Assembly: GCF_000219625.1 (NCBI RefSeq)
Contig: NC_018215.1
Span: 2,108,001 to 2,172,000, forward strand
Direction: 5' to 3'
DNA length: 64,000 nt
From: Zymoseptoria tritici IPO323
Lineage: Eukaryota > Ascomycota > Dothideomycetes > Mycosphaerellales > Mycosphaerellaceae
The notes under the pieces are model-generated. The model searched no databases, had not been told where the DNA came from, and saw nothing but the letters and a program-made list of their open reading frames with translations. The position numbers and the translations under genes are program-made. Of this stretch, positions 53,292-64,000 are shown in pieces (within the stretch, counting starts at the first letter, position 1; each line of letters begins with the position of its first letter).

Positions 53292-56058
53292 TCAATCCGA
53301 AGCCTCCTCCTCGTCACCATCTTCATCGTCGCCACTCTCGTCCTCTTCCTCCCCTTCAGCCTCATCAGGCATCACCACACTGTTACAGTATGTAATCTGT
53401 TCACACGCAAAATTAGCCAACAGCTCAGGCCGCGATTAGCGAAGGATCGTCGTTTCAAAGACCGGTCGCCGCCAAGAGTCGCACTGAAGCCCAACGTCCA
53501 GGTCTATCCCGGCATGGTACGTCGCGTCGTCGACCTGTCGGCACGGCAGTGAACATCGCCACCATCTGTTCACTCCATCGCTTTGAGCACGACCGACACG
53601 TACAATGATAGCAGGCTCCGCTTCGTATCCGTACTCCACGTGTGACGGTTTGAAGTGTCCAGCCTTCAGCCCTAACTTGAACCACCGGAGCATCTGAGAC
53701 ATCGTACCGACCCTCAGTCCGGGTCGCCACGGCCCGATTGTCCATTGGGAGTTGTCACGAGCGGGTCGAGTCAATACTCACCAGACTCCATCAAGAACAC
53801 AGCGAAAGAAACAACATTCGACTCACCATAGGTTTCAACGTAGCCAGCAACTCTGCGACTCGTTTCGCCCCGTCTTCGCCGAGAAGTTCCTCGCTGGGGA
53901 TCTTCTTGCCCACGGTGTAATTTCGCAGACGCAGGAGTTCAATGTCAGGGTGATCGCCGTCGTAACCCTATCGATTGAAATGAGAGGTTAGCAGGGGACG
54001 AATGTGAGTGGGAATCGCCCCTCCATCACGGCGGGGTCTTGAAGCCTGCAGCAAGCATTCCCGTTGACTTCAAAGACGTAGTCTAATCGGTTCATTGGTT
54101 GATCGAATGGTGGCGGGGTAGAGGGGTAGATCCGATATGTCACCGTCGCAGAACGGATGTGATACACCGCATGGGTTGCAGGTGCTGGATTACACTGCGT
54201 GTCAAGCAAGGGGCGTTCGATCGTGCTTCGATGCGACTGGCGATCGAGCTGTGTCTGGATAACTCGAGATGCTTATTGAAAGATTGATATGAACTCGCTC
54301 GAGCTCTGATCACGACGCATCGAAGGGGAGAACATACCTTCGGCTTAGTCTTGAGCGCATTACTCTTATTGCCCTCGACGAAAGCTTTCAACGCCTTCGC
54401 GTCAGTCTTGGTCCCGCCGAGGAAGTGCTTTCGCATGGCTTCGTCGGCCAGGACGCCTTTCAATCGAGCGGAATCACGGTCGATCGCCCGTCGCATCGCG
54501 GCTGTGGCTGCAGCTTCGGGACACCACAGGCCGCCGCCTAGAAAGAGCGAGAGTCAATATACACGGTCCTTGTGGGATGCAGCCGAGCTTCTGACAAGAC
54601 CTGGCGAGAGGCAGGTGTGTAGACAAGCCATCGAGCAAGGTCGTCGCGAGCGCTGTGCGCTCGATCGATTGAATGCCTGAGCCGAGCTGGCACCTGAGCG
54701 ACTTACCGACGAAGCTGTCGCCTTTGCCCGTGGGTCCAATCTGGACATAATAGTGCGCATATGGCGACTTGCGACCAGCGCGAGACCATGCAGCGGAGAA
54801 AAATGGCTTTCGCACGCGTCAGCGATACGTCCAGCTGCTGCAAAGGAAATGCATATTTCGAAACGCTACTTACCTTGTAAGGTGTAGGATCGGAGGAGAA
54901 GCCTGAAAACAACATGTTAGCCATACTGCTGCACATGCCATGAAGGGACCAAGATTGTACGTACGAACGTCGCGGTAGATGCGGAACACCTGTACAACAT
55001 AAAATGAATTCTGACAGCTCTCATTCCACCATCATGCTCGTAGAGACTCACCACGCTGACACGTACATGCACGTTAGCGAGGTTGCATCGTGGTACAGCA
55101 TATTCGAGTCAGGAATGAATACGCACTCTTTGACAGGTAGTTCGGGTACAGTGTCATCGATTTCGCTTAATGTTTCGGTCATCTTCTCGACGAAGGTATG
55201 CCTGAAGTCCAGCAAAGAAGTGGTCAGCCGCATGGGGTTTCGTGATACTCGAGTATGCTGTGTCGACTTACCAGTCTTTCTCAGCTTGGCGGAAGTCTGC
55301 ATCATGTACTGTAAGGTGGCTCGGGTTAGCTCGTTGTTTGATGGCAGCTTCTCTTCAGGAGCGTTCTGCGAATTCGAAGCCATGTCAATGGAGTGGCCGA
55401 TGTTGCAATCTCCGCCCCACAGTGCCTCCACAGGGCAAATGCCGGACGACCGTGTCGTCTGTTGCATCACAAAAGAACAAAGCGTGATGACTTTCAAACA
55501 CATGCACGAGAGACAGATCGACGGCCGCAAGGACAACTCACACTTCAACCAAGGCCGATTGTTATTCGCCTTCAAATCCTTCAAAAACAACAAAGTGTTC
55601 GGGTGAATCGTCTCATCAGCATACTTCACATTGCCCGCCGGCCTCGCCTTCGGTTTCTTGATAATCGTCACTCCAGGTTTATAGTTTTCTCCTGCCGGCG
55701 CGCGAACAGAACTTGGAGTGCTCTTCGCGGACATTCGTCGTTTCTTCGGAGCAGAATCCGCATGGCTATCATACTCATCTTCGTCGTCTTCCGGTGAGTC
55801 GGATGCTTCGGATACTGCTGCGTCCTCGCCGAACTCCGACGAGTCGTTCTCGACTGGGGATGGAGAGTCGTCTTCGGCCAGTTCGTCGGCTTCCGAGTCG
55901 GGTTCGAAGTATTGGCTCTTCTTGGGAGTACTAAGCTGCTTCTTTGGCTTCTTCGTGACTTGGCTGGCTGGTCCAGATCCGGATGCTGCTCGCTTGTGTT
56001 TCGATTCGGTGCTGTCCCCTGTCGACAGGCGTTGTGATCTTCTTCTTGAGGCTGACAT
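53292..56058 (-). CDS. DUF2461-family protein, 10 exons including a 4-nt microexon
   Basis: Exons: 56058-55542, 55308-55272, 55201-55127, 55055-55052, 54989-54965, 54902-54874, 54806-54707, 54537-54338, 53967-53827, 53396-53292; 410 aa. The first 150 residues are charged and disordered with basic clusters (KKPKKQLSTPKK, PKKRRMSAK), suggesting the nucleus. Then comes the DUF2461/TIGR02453 domain: IHPNTLLFLKDLKANNNRPWL, HDADFRQAEKDW, DVVFRIYRDVRFS, PYKPFFSAAWSRAGRK, YYVQIGPTGKGDSFVGGGLW. The tail is acidic (DESGDDEDGDEEEASD). Domain function is not established. All phases agree, and the CGTG microexon is required to give DVVFRIYRDV. Confidence 0.8.
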
Positions 56059-56707
56059 TCTTGGTCCAGCAAGAGACCGTGGTTCTCAATGTTTTAATGA
56101 TGATCGCGTGTGCCACTGCTGGTTCCCGGAGCTGAGTATCTTGCTCCGTTCATGTTTCTGATATATGCAGAGCAGGGATCGGAGTTAATTCAGCTCGCTC
56201 GAGCGATGTCCATCTGGCGATGACGTTTCTCGAAATAGACGCGGGCGCTGCACGCGTGGCCGGACCTGTCTCCGCTCTGGATATGGCCTACAGCGCGATG
56301 AACTCCTGGTCGGTGCTATGTGAGGGAACCTGCTATGACAAGGGTTGAGTAGTCTAGATTCTCTTCTCAACCATTCTTCGACTATTCGTGCGAGAGCCTG
56401 AAGAAACAAGGTCACAGAAATCTGCATAAGCATTCATATTTGCTATCATGATCTAATAAGATGCGACACCGAACCTCAGCAACCTGCAGGCACCGCGCAT
56501 AAGCGCCTCGACATCTGAGACAAGTCACCTGCTCACGACAGCAGCGGAAAGAACCATTGGTCATGCCTCCACCTTGCTCCGCGGCGCTACAACAGAGGCT
56601 GCATCCTCAGAAAAATTGGTATTATCCACAAGTCCCGTCTCTCGAATCCTGCCACGTGCTGCTCTCTGCTGCCCATTTCCTTGACACCTCTCCCCTACAC
56701 GCCTCCA
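56059..56707. other. Spacer between two minus-strand genes
   Basis: 5' flank of the DUF2461 gene and 3' flank of the Rab gene. Nothing recognised. Confidence 0.5.
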
Positions 56708-57553
56708 TCAGCAGTTGCATCCTCCCGGCCCACCACCCGAAGTCGTGCCCGGATCCTGTCTCGAACCCAAATCCACACCACCAGGTCTGCCCGCCGCACC
56801 TCGCATGCCACGCTGGCTCGCCTGCTCGATCGGCAGCTTCTTCGCGATAGCCGTGAACAACTCTTTGACATTCTCCGCGGTCTTGGCGCTAGTCTCGAAG
56901 AAAAGTAGATTGGCTTCTCGGGCATATGCTTCGGCATCAGCGGTGGGTACAGCGCGCTTGTCGGGCTGCTCGGCGACCAAATCGGCTTTGTTTCCTGCGA
57001 GCGCAATGATGATGTTCTCGTTTGCTTGGCGTTGCAGTTCCTTGACCCAGGCTTTGGCTTTGTCCAGTGAGCTCTATTCAGCGAGTCAGCTATTGATGCC
57101 CCTATGTATGCCCTGGAGCATGCCATTATCTTACCGCTTGTGTGATGTCGTATACAACTACCGCGCAGTTTGCGTTCCTGTAGTACATGGGCGCCAGTGA
57201 CTTGTATCGCTCCTGTCCTGCCGTATCCCAGATTTCGAATTTTACAGTTGTCTGTTCGTCAAGGGCGATCGTTTGAGTGAGGAAGGCGGCGCCGATGGTC
57301 GATTCTCTGTAGTCGTCGAATTGATCCTGTGCGCAGGTGTCAGGTCATGAGTGCATGTAGTGTCTTCTGAGCTTCCTCCTACCTTGACAAAGCGCAATAC
57401 CAGTGAGCTCTTTCCCACGGCAGACTCGCCTGCGACCAGTCAGTCCTGTGCTCCTGCTGTATTCCTGCGGTCCATCATACCCAACAATACCAATTTGAAC
57501 TGCGCAAAGCGTGCGCCGCTCGGTCGTCCACCCTGCTGCATTCTCGCGGCCAT
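56708..57553 (-). CDS. Rab5-family small GTPase
   Basis: Four exons, 57553-57481, 57429-57383, 57326-57135 and 57073-56708; 225 aa. All G motifs are present: P-loop GESAVGKSS, switch I with [22 protein letters not shown] and [17 protein letters not shown] and the N-terminal FKLVLLG place it in the Rab5/Ypt5/Vps21 group. The C-terminus ends GGCNC, a CxC double-geranylgeranylation site. Rab5 marks early endosomes and recruits PI3-kinase and tethering factors. The P-loop is interrupted by the first intron after its first Gly, a common position in fungal Rab genes. Divergent neighbour is Sac1. Confidence 0.93.
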
Positions 57554-57942
57554 TATCGCTGCCTGGTCTATTGATTGTAGACCGCTCCTGGGCCGTGTAG
57601 GGATCGCCGGTCGATGGTATGAGTTCGAAGGGTCCTTCGTGTATGTGATCGTAGTCTGAGTGCTTCTCGGTGCTTGCAGTGCTGTGGCTGTAGCTATGTC
57701 GATTCGTCGTTCGTGGATGTTGTAGTTGTGTAGCTTGTTGAAGCCGTGAAGCGGCCTTGTCCTTGCACGTGCTCTCCTGGCAACGTCATTGGGCGGATTC
57801 GTGGCTGAGAAACAACGACAAGCCAAGACGTCGCAGGGGGAAGCTCTCGAGACATTCATCAACGTGATCTTCCAGCAGATCTCCATTCGCATCACCGGGA
57901 TAGACTGTCACGCGCGAGACGGGCAAATATACTCTTGGAAAC
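57554..57942. promoter_or_regulatory. Divergent promoter of Rab5 and Sac1 genes
   Basis: 389 bp separate the two start codons; both leaders and promoters must lie here. Pyrimidine-rich and CA-rich stretches are present but no defined factor site. Confidence 0.5.
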
Positions 57943-60142
57943 ATGAGTGCGACTCTCCCATACCGCGACATCAACGTCCACGCGTCAGCAACATATTATG
58001 CCTTCTCCTCGCCATCATCCCCAAACGCCCCAACATTAGTCGTTGATCGACCATCTGGAGACTTGCGACTCAACGATGGCAAAATCACTGGTGGTCATCG
58101 GGTCTCGAGCATCTCGGGTATTTTGGGCATCATCAAGTTACGACTGGGTATGAGAGCGGCATTGGCAATTGTTCCTAGATTCATCCACTGAACTTTCCTC
58201 TCAGACAGCTATGTGATTGTCATTACCAAGTCGGAGCCCGTCGGACGTCTCAAAGGCCATCAGATATACAAAGTCGTCACTACCGAATTCCTGCCTCTCC
58301 GAGAGCGCCAGGTCCGGGACCCAGATGAGGACACCTACTTGACCTACCTCAAAACATTGCTCAAGAATGGACCCATGTACTTCTCGTACTCGTTCGATCT
58401 AACCAACAGCTTTCAACGACAAGCTCACAGCGATGGCAACGAACCTTTGTGGGAGCGTGCTGACGACCGTTTTTTCTGGAATCGACACATCTCTTCATCA
58501 CTGATCGACTTCCGGTTAGGAAAGTCAGCTGGCAGATTGTCCTCCGGTCCTCAGAAAGGCGTCGATCCGTACATTCTACCAGTGATGTACGGGATGATGA
58601 GCATTACTAACACTTCCATCAAGGGCAATGGCCTCACCTTTTGTTTGATCACCCGACGATCGCGGCATCGGACTGGCACAAGATATCTCTCCCGCGGTAT
58701 CGATGAGCAAGGCCATGTCAGCAACTTCAACGAGACGGAGCAATCTGTGATTTTGAATGACAACGCTTCTGGAGGAATGACGAGCTATGCCGGCGACCAA
58801 GGTTACTCAAAAGGCACAGCCGGCAGCGGTCGTGAGACTCAAGTCCTGTCATACGTGCAGACTCGCGGAAGTGTGCCAGTCTTTTGGGCAGAAATCAACA
58901 CTCTCCACTACACGCCAAAGCTTCAAATCCGTGGCGTAGAAACCGCGGCAAATGCCGCGAAAAAGCACTTTGACGAACAAATCTCCATCTACGGCGAGAA
59001 CTACATGGTCAACCTCGTCAACCAGAAAGGCCGCGAAATGCGAGTCAAAGACGCCTACGAACAAGTCGTCAAGATTCTCCAATCCTCGCCACAAGAAATG
59101 TCCGAGGCGGACCAACGCACGCGGGAAAAATTCAATGTCATCGAGCCAGGCGACAAACGCAGTTGGTACGATCATCTCCACTACGTCTACTTCGACTTCC
59201 ACAACGAAACCAAAGGCCTGAAATGGCACCGCGCCCAACTTCTCCTCGACCAACTCCAAGAAGGCCTCACCGCAGGCTCCTACTTCCACGGCATCGATAT
59301 GCCCTCTGGCGGCGTTGACGTCCGAAGGAAACAGACCGCCGTCGTCCGCACCAATTGCATGGACTGCCTCGATCGCACCAACGTCGTGCAGTCAATGCTC
59401 GGACGATGGACCCTCACACGCATGCTCATCGATCTCGGCGTTCTCCGCCCCGGCGAAACCGCCCAAGACGACCAGACCTTTGAACACCTCTTCCGCAACG
59501 TCTGGGCTGACAACGCCGATGTCGTGTCGAAGACATATTCCGGCACCGGTGCGCTCAAGACCGACTTCACTCGCACGGGTAATCGCACCCGCGCGGGTAT
59601 GCTCCAAGATCTGAGCAACAGCTGTACGCGGTACGTCCGCAACAACTTCGCCGACGGACCGCGACAAGACGCTTTCGATCTCTTCTTGGGATCCTACTCG
59701 CCCGCCGACCAAGCGGGTATTGGCTCCGCGGCACAGTTCGCCGATCGCAGACCGCTGATCGTGCAGGCTGTTCCCTACGTGCTGGGCTTCTGTGTGTTCT
59801 TCGTGCTGATCAGCGTCTCGACGAATCAATTGCCGGACTCGACGATTTGGCCGTTGAGGGTGGTGACGTTGTTTAGTTTGGCGGTGGCGGGATATGCGGG
59901 GCGGTTCATGTGGAGTTATGGCGCGCTTTATGTGAGTTTTGAATGATGTGTTGTGATGCCGAATTGATGCTGACTAGATGTAGGTCAATTGGCCGAAACT
60001 CAATACGCCGCAGTGGGCTGTTGAGGCGTACCAGGATACACTGGACAGAGTTGGCAAGGATCCATTGCTCGGACAATTTGTGGGAGTGAAGAGTGAGGGT
60101 CGCTTGGGTAGTCTCGAGGAGGGCAAGAAGAGGAGGGAGTAG
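57943..60142 (+). CDS. SAC1: Phosphoinositide phosphatase Sac1
   Basis: Three exons, 57943-58147, 58205-59931 and 59984-60142; 696 aa. The Sac domain is complete: an N-terminal regulatory part (YVIVITKSEPVGRLKGHQIY), FWNRHISSSLID, QTRGSVPVFWAEI, and the catalytic CX5R P-loop RTNCMDCLDRTN (Cys453-Arg459). Two hydrophobic helices (about residues 585-640: VPYVLGFCVFFVLIS and LRVVTLFSLAVAGYAG) anchor it in the ER/Golgi membrane, followed by NWPKLNTPQW. Sac1 removes phosphate from PI4P, PI3P and PI(3,5)P2. Longer than yeast Sac1 (623 aa), through inserts such as ASGGMTSYAGDQGYSKG. Confidence 0.96.
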
Positions 60143-60373
60143 AGCAGTGGTTCGAGCTGCGGCTCGTGTGTAGTAAGCCTGCCAAAACGGCGCGGACACG
60201 GCGACTTCCTCGGCGACGAGAGAAGAAGGAATCGGTCAATCTGGACCGACACTTTTACAGCTTCAGCACAAAGCGTTATTAGAAGACCGGTCTTAATGGG
60301 AATTCAACGGGGAACGGAAAGCCTCGCATCAAAACACATCCATTTCATGGTTATGGTGCACTGCGTCACAACC

Positions 60374-61507
60374 TCAAAATCCATTCCAACTCTTCTTCTC
60401 CGCCCTCTGCTCGAACCCACCCCACGGCTCCTCCTTATTCTTCCCCACACCCCAAACCTCCCTGTCCGGTCCCGTCTCCGCCCAAGGTCTCCAAGCCTGT
60501 GCGTCCACTCGATCCGTGCGAAATTGCTCCCTCACTGTATCTTGGCCGCCAGCGAGCCAGTTTGTCAATTTCTGCCATGCGGTGGGCGACTTGGTGGCTT
60601 TGGCGATGAAGATTTTCCGCTCACTGGGACCGCTGGAGAGGTGCAGCGTTGCGGATTCGCGGAGCGCGGTAATGTCGAAGGATTCGGGGGTGAAGCCGGC
60701 GGCGGTGTAGAAGTCGCGGATCTGGGAAGGGGTGAAGCCGTGGGTTTTTACGGTGTGTTGGACGTCCTTGGCTGGTTGAGGTGGTTCTGTTGATGATGAC
60801 GCTGGTGCGTCTGTAGACTTCGAGGCCGATGCCACTGGTGGGTCTGCGTGTTCAGAGTTCAATGATGAATCCGTCTGGTTATCGTGTTTGTGCCCGTGGT
60901 GGTGATGATGATGATGATGGCCAGAGGCTTCGAACGGAAGGAAGTCGACGATGACGAGCACACCTGTCTCTGATTTCAGCCGCTCTGCGAGTCGTTTGAT
61001 GGCCAGGTCTGGGTGCTCGAAGTGGTGGAAACCCAGACCGATGACGGCGATGTCGAAATTGTACCATTCGCTTGTGCAGAGATCCGGGGCGACGGTCTGT
61101 GTGAAGAGATCTCCAACCACAGCATGTGCTTGCTCGTGGGTGAGACCGGACGATGAGGCGGCCTCGTTGTATTTGGTAACCATGTTCTCCGAGATGTCGA
61201 TGCCTCGGATAGTGGAGACGTGAGGACCAAGGACTTGAGTGATAGATCCGGTGCCACAGGCGTAGTCGAGGAGTCGGATGTCTCTACGGCCAGGCTCATC
61301 GGTAGGGAGGATCCAGGGTACGCCCATCCATTCTTTCTGTGCCAGCAGGGCGTTGCCGATTTGGCTTGAGATGGCCTTTTGCCAGGGTTGGCTGTTGTAG
61401 GTGGAGGAGAGGTCGCTGGGAGGGGAGAGGTTAGTGGCTGAGAAACAGAAGGACTAGAAGCTTCCTTACTCAAACGCTTTGCGGTTGGCTTCGGTGAAGG
61501 CGCTCAT
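60374..61507 (-). CDS. Class I SAM-dependent methyltransferase with octahistidine tract
   Basis: Two exons, 61507-61470 and 61415-60374; 359 aa. The Rossmann-type methyltransferase core is clear: IRLLDYACGTGSITQVL (motif I), IRGIDISENMVTKYNE, and FDIAVIGLGFHHFEHPDLAIKRL (motif IV region), then VLVIVDFLPFE. Next comes a low-complexity insert starting with eight consecutive histidines (GHHHHHHHHGHKH) and a Ser/Ala/Pro linker, before the usual end THGFTPSQIRDFYTAAGF. A second C-terminal extension is rich in Trp and Lys. Substrate is unknown; the group resembles fungal small-molecule methyltransferases. Stop lies 232 bp from the converging Sac1 stop. Confidence 0.82.
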
Positions 61508-62229
61508 ATTGGCGGTGGTCGAGTGTATGGTCGAGGCGATATTCGAGGTAGATCGTTTATGGACTCGAGGAGCTGTGATGAGTCCTTGCTGAGGATCTGG
61601 GTGCCTCGTGGATTCTGATATCCTTCGATCACTTGCTAGAAGTCTGTTGCTCTCTCACACAACTATCCGATGGCAGAGCACAATTTCCGTTCTGTTGATG
61701 CCAAAGTCTTCCTGCGGGCGTATGTCTCCTCGTATGTCTCCGGACTACCAGACCGAAACTCTCTGGCTAGTTCTGTTCGTCACAACAGTCCAGGCATGGA
61801 AGTCGTAGGATGAGTTGCTGGAAAAGTGTCGGCACTTGAAGATCGATCCGTCCACGCCTCTCCAGAACGAGAGGTGAAGTTCAGTGCTCAAGTTCTGTCG
61901 GCTCATCACCGTCGACGTCCATCCCGGCTTCCCCACACTTCAATAGAGTTAAGGCAGGTCGCATCGTGCCGTCCCGCTGATCGGCGCCAAAGCTGGGGAT
62001 CTCGAATATAAGGTCGAGAGGACGACTGAGCACCATTGTCCTTACCACAACATCGACGAGAGGAGAGGGGGGAATTCAAGAGGGAAGGGAAGAACACGCA
62101 CATTGCTACTCGTCTGGGTATATACCACACAGCAGCGACTACTCACAACCATACACCATCGCAACGAGACCGCCCTCTCACGCGACCTTCTCGACAAGCT
62201 CTATTCAATACTCGATATCTCCACCCAAC
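61508..62229. promoter_or_regulatory. Divergent region of methyltransferase and Sgf11 genes
   Basis: 722 bp between two start codons. C/A-rich leader before ATG 62230. No specific site or further gene recognised. Confidence 0.45.
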
Positions 62230-63348
62230 ATGGCCAAGGTCTCCTTCAATGAAGTCGCCCAGACAATCCTCGAAGAAGCCCTCCAAGTCATAATCCACAA
62301 CATCGTAATCCACCGCCACCGCGAACACAAAATGCTCCTCGCCTCCCTCGACCCCACCACCAAACTGCCCCACTGCTCCGACTGCAACCTCCCTCGCCTC
62401 CTCGACCCTCCTCTCGCGCCCAAAGTCCGCGGCGCAACCTCCGACCCTCCAGCCAATACAACCTACTGCGACCGCAAACCCTGGATCCGCCGCCCGGGCC
62501 ACGACATCTACGGCAACCCCTTCCTCAAGTCCGACGTCACGGGTCGTCCGTTGACGAAGAAAGAACGCGAAGCGAAAAAGAAGGAAGATGGCGAAGATGG
62601 ACCGGATACAGGTGGTCCGCCGTCTCCATCGCAGGAAGATAACGGCAGTAATACAGCCGCGCCGCAGAAATTGGAGAAAGGCGAGAAGAAAGCGAGTAAG
62701 ATTGATGAGAAATTGAAAAAGGGGGAGTATGTGCCCTGGCATACGTGTCCGTCGTGTAAACGCAGTCTGCTTATCACGCGGTTTGCGAAACATTTGGAGC
62801 AATGTATGGGTCTGAGTGGGAGAGCGGCGAGCAGGAATGCCATGGCGAAGATGAATGGCAGTGGGAGTGGTACACCCGGTGGATCGAGAGGTGGTACGCC
62901 TGGGCCGGGGAGTCAGGACGGTGGCGGAGGTGAGAGAGGTGAAAAGGACGGAGATAATGCTGGAGAGGCAGCTTCAGAGGAGGATACGCCGAATAAACCG
63001 CAAGGGGTGAGGAAGAAGTTGCTCAAAAAGGGCCTGAAGGAGAAAGCGAAGAAGGAGACTTCGAATGGAAAGTTACCCAAGTCTTTGTCCAAGTCGAATA
63101 GTAGTGCGAATCTGAGGTCTTCGCCGGTGCCGAGTTCGGCGGGAGGGGAAAGTAAACGGGATCGATCGGAGTTGGGAGAGGACGAGGAGGATGAGACGAG
63201 TTTGTTGCATGTGAAGAAGAGGCAGAAGTTGCAAAGGGTTGGGAGTGTGGCGAGTGTGGTCAGTCAGAGTACGGTTGGTGGAGGTGGGGATGCGATGGAG
63301 AGGAGTGAAAGTTTAGAGGGGAGTTTGTTGGAGGATGGAGAAGATTGA
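62230..63348 (+). CDS. SGF11: SAGA deubiquitinase-module subunit Sgf11
   Basis: Single exon, 372 aa. The N-terminal helix (FNEVAQTILEEALQVIIHNIVIHRH) is the Sgf11 segment that packs with Sus1 and Ubp8. The Sgf11 zinc finger at residues 172-192 reads HTCPSCKRSLLITRFAKHLEQC, followed by MGLSGRAASRNAMAKM, which matches the family exactly. A second CxxC/Cys group (CSDC at 49-52, Cys80) lies between them. The C-terminal 170 residues are Gly/Lys/Ser rich and disordered, an extension seen in filamentous fungi but absent in yeast (99 aa). Sgf11 activates Ubp8 to remove ubiquitin from histone H2B. Confidence 0.93.
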   Translation: MAKVSFNEVAQTILEEALQVIIHNIVIHRHREHKMLLASLDPTTKLPHCSDCNLPRLLDPPLAPKVRGATSDPPANTTYCDRKPWIRRPGHDIYGNPFLKSDVTGRPLTKKEREAKKKEDGEDGPDTGGPPSPSQEDNGSNTAAPQKLEKGEKKASKIDEKLKKGEYVPWHTCPSCKRSLLITRFAKHLEQCMGLSGRAASRNAMAKMNGSGSGTPGGSRGGTPGPGSQDGGGGERGEKDGDNAGEAASEEDTPNKPQGVRKKLLKKGLKEKAKKETSNGKLPKSLSKSNSSANLRSSPVPSSAGGESKRDRSELGEDEEDETSLLHVKKRQKLQRVGSVASVVSQSTVGGGGDAMERSESLEGSLLEDGED

Positions 63349-63821
63349 GAGTCTTGGAAATGAATATGGTTGGGAAGTATTGAGTGGTAGTAGACGGAGA
63401 GGGGAAAGAATGTTGGATCGGAGGACACAGGACGTAGTCATTCATTGGATGAGTGAAATAGGAAAGAACATCAGCACTGTTGGATGATGACGAGATTCAC
63501 CACTGTGTCAACGGGTAGAGAATTGGATCTGCTCCGACTTGGAGCTTGGGACATGACGCTCATCCTCCTGATTTGTGAAGTCTGCGTTGAAAATGTGAAT
63601 GGTCAGGCCTGTTGTGCTATGTACTGCTCTCTGTCTTCTTGTTCGTCCAGGACTGTAGAGGAGCTTGGGCAGCACAGATCGAGAGCCAGGTAGCTGATGT
63701 GAATCTCAAAAGAGCAAATGTCAAGAAATCAAATCTCGAGTATGCTCGAGTAAAAATCACTTTTCCGTCGTAAGCTTCGTGGCAATCGTTGCAATCGTGA
63801 TGAACGCCGTAAATCGCAGTC

Positions 63822-63890
63822 GTCGGTAGAGTCGGTAGCGTCGGTAGAGTCGGTAGCGTCGATAGAGTCGTAGTCATCGTCGGTAGACCT
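63822..63890. repeat. 9-bp minisatellite GTCGGTAG(A/C)
   Basis: About five contiguous 9-bp units alternating GTCGGTAGA and GTCGGTAGC, decaying into related copies to 63890. Open on the minus strand as Leu-Pro-Thr repeats, probably not translated. Confidence 0.85.
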
Positions 63891-63947
63891 TGGTAGTAGT
63901 CGTGGAGGTATCGTGCCGCCTAGGTTTTAGGCATGAAGGTCATCGTC

Positions 63948-64000
63948 CTAGCCCTGAGTAGCGTTGACTCCCGCAGTCGCATTCGCCTCTCCCTGAACCG
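63948..64000 (-). CDS. Possible C-terminal fragment of a gene entering from the right
   Basis: The minus frame from the window edge reads VQGEANATAGVNATQG then stops at 63948. The composition looks protein-like (Ala/Asn/Thr/Gly with two NAT sites), but 17 codons cannot establish coding. Confidence 0.2.
   Translation of the reverse strand, partial: VQGEANATAGVNATQG

Larger units (their letters stand above)
63349..64000. other. 3' flank of Sgf11 and window end
   Basis: Contains a minisatellite at 63822-63890 and, at the edge, a possible C-terminal coding fragment on the minus strand. No complete gene. Confidence 0.5.

Noticed and set aside
63931..64000. Plus-strand ATG with short hydrophobic start (MKVIVLAL)
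   Set aside because: Hydrophobic run too short, followed by charged residues; no plausible intron before the window ends.
1..64000. CRISPR arrays, rRNA, intact transposons, viral insertions
   Set aside because: No spaced direct repeats, rRNA segments, reverse transcriptase, transposase or integrase motifs, or viral genes were seen.

Overview
The window is nuclear DNA of a filamentous ascomycete, most likely a Dothideomycete (class assignment is inference). Evidence: dense genes on both strands, short GT-AG introns (about 50-130 nt) with GTRAGT donors, a class II hydrophobin, a GtaA-type secreted glutaminase, MFS sugar porters, small secreted cysteine-rich peptides, and fungal forms of SAGA, MICOS, KEOPS and V-ATPase subunits. 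No rRNA, CRISPR, plasmid or intact transposon is visible. Exon boundaries were worked out by hand from splice signals, frame and family motifs; there is no transcript support.

Layout. 0-9 kb: 3' part of a hydrophobin gene, a fungal transcription-factor-like protein, a five-exon extracellular glutaminase, and a three-exon six-cysteine secreted peptide whose upstream region carries a 9-bp polypurine minisatellite. 9-18 kb: complex I subunit NDUFS5, a divergent Rad51 paralogue, an alpha-glucoside-type MFS transporter, a GT31-like glycosyltransferase and a PAF-acetylhydrolase-type lipase. 18-31 kb: a Sus1/ENY2-like protein, V-ATPase subunit B, a TauD-type dioxygenase, DPH3, frataxin, a sugar porter split into 16 exons and an Ldh2-type dehydrogenase. 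31-40 kb: SPX-domain phosphate transporter, GON7, a MARVEL protein, an eight-cysteine defensin-like peptide flanked by decayed repeats, a GNAT acetyltransferase and MIC19. 40-43 kb: gene-poor, with a tRNA-Ala-like half inside a possible Pol III unit. 43-50 kb: acidic small protein, secreted PAN-like repeat protein, TRIP4/Rqt4 homologue, Zn2Cys6 factor. 50-53 kb: no gene seen. 53-64 kb: a DUF2461 protein that appears to need a 4-nt microexon, Rab5, Sac1, a methyltransferase and Sgf11.

Most genes are unrelated housekeeping functions. Pairs that make functional sense are Rab5 and Sac1 (membrane identity and phosphoinositides) on a shared divergent promoter, two likely SAGA deubiquitinase-module subunits (Sus1-like and Sgf11) 43 kb apart, and three mitochondrial genes (NDUFS5, frataxin, MIC19). 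The least explained content is the two cysteine-rich peptides, the decayed repeats around one of them, and the candidate Pol III unit.
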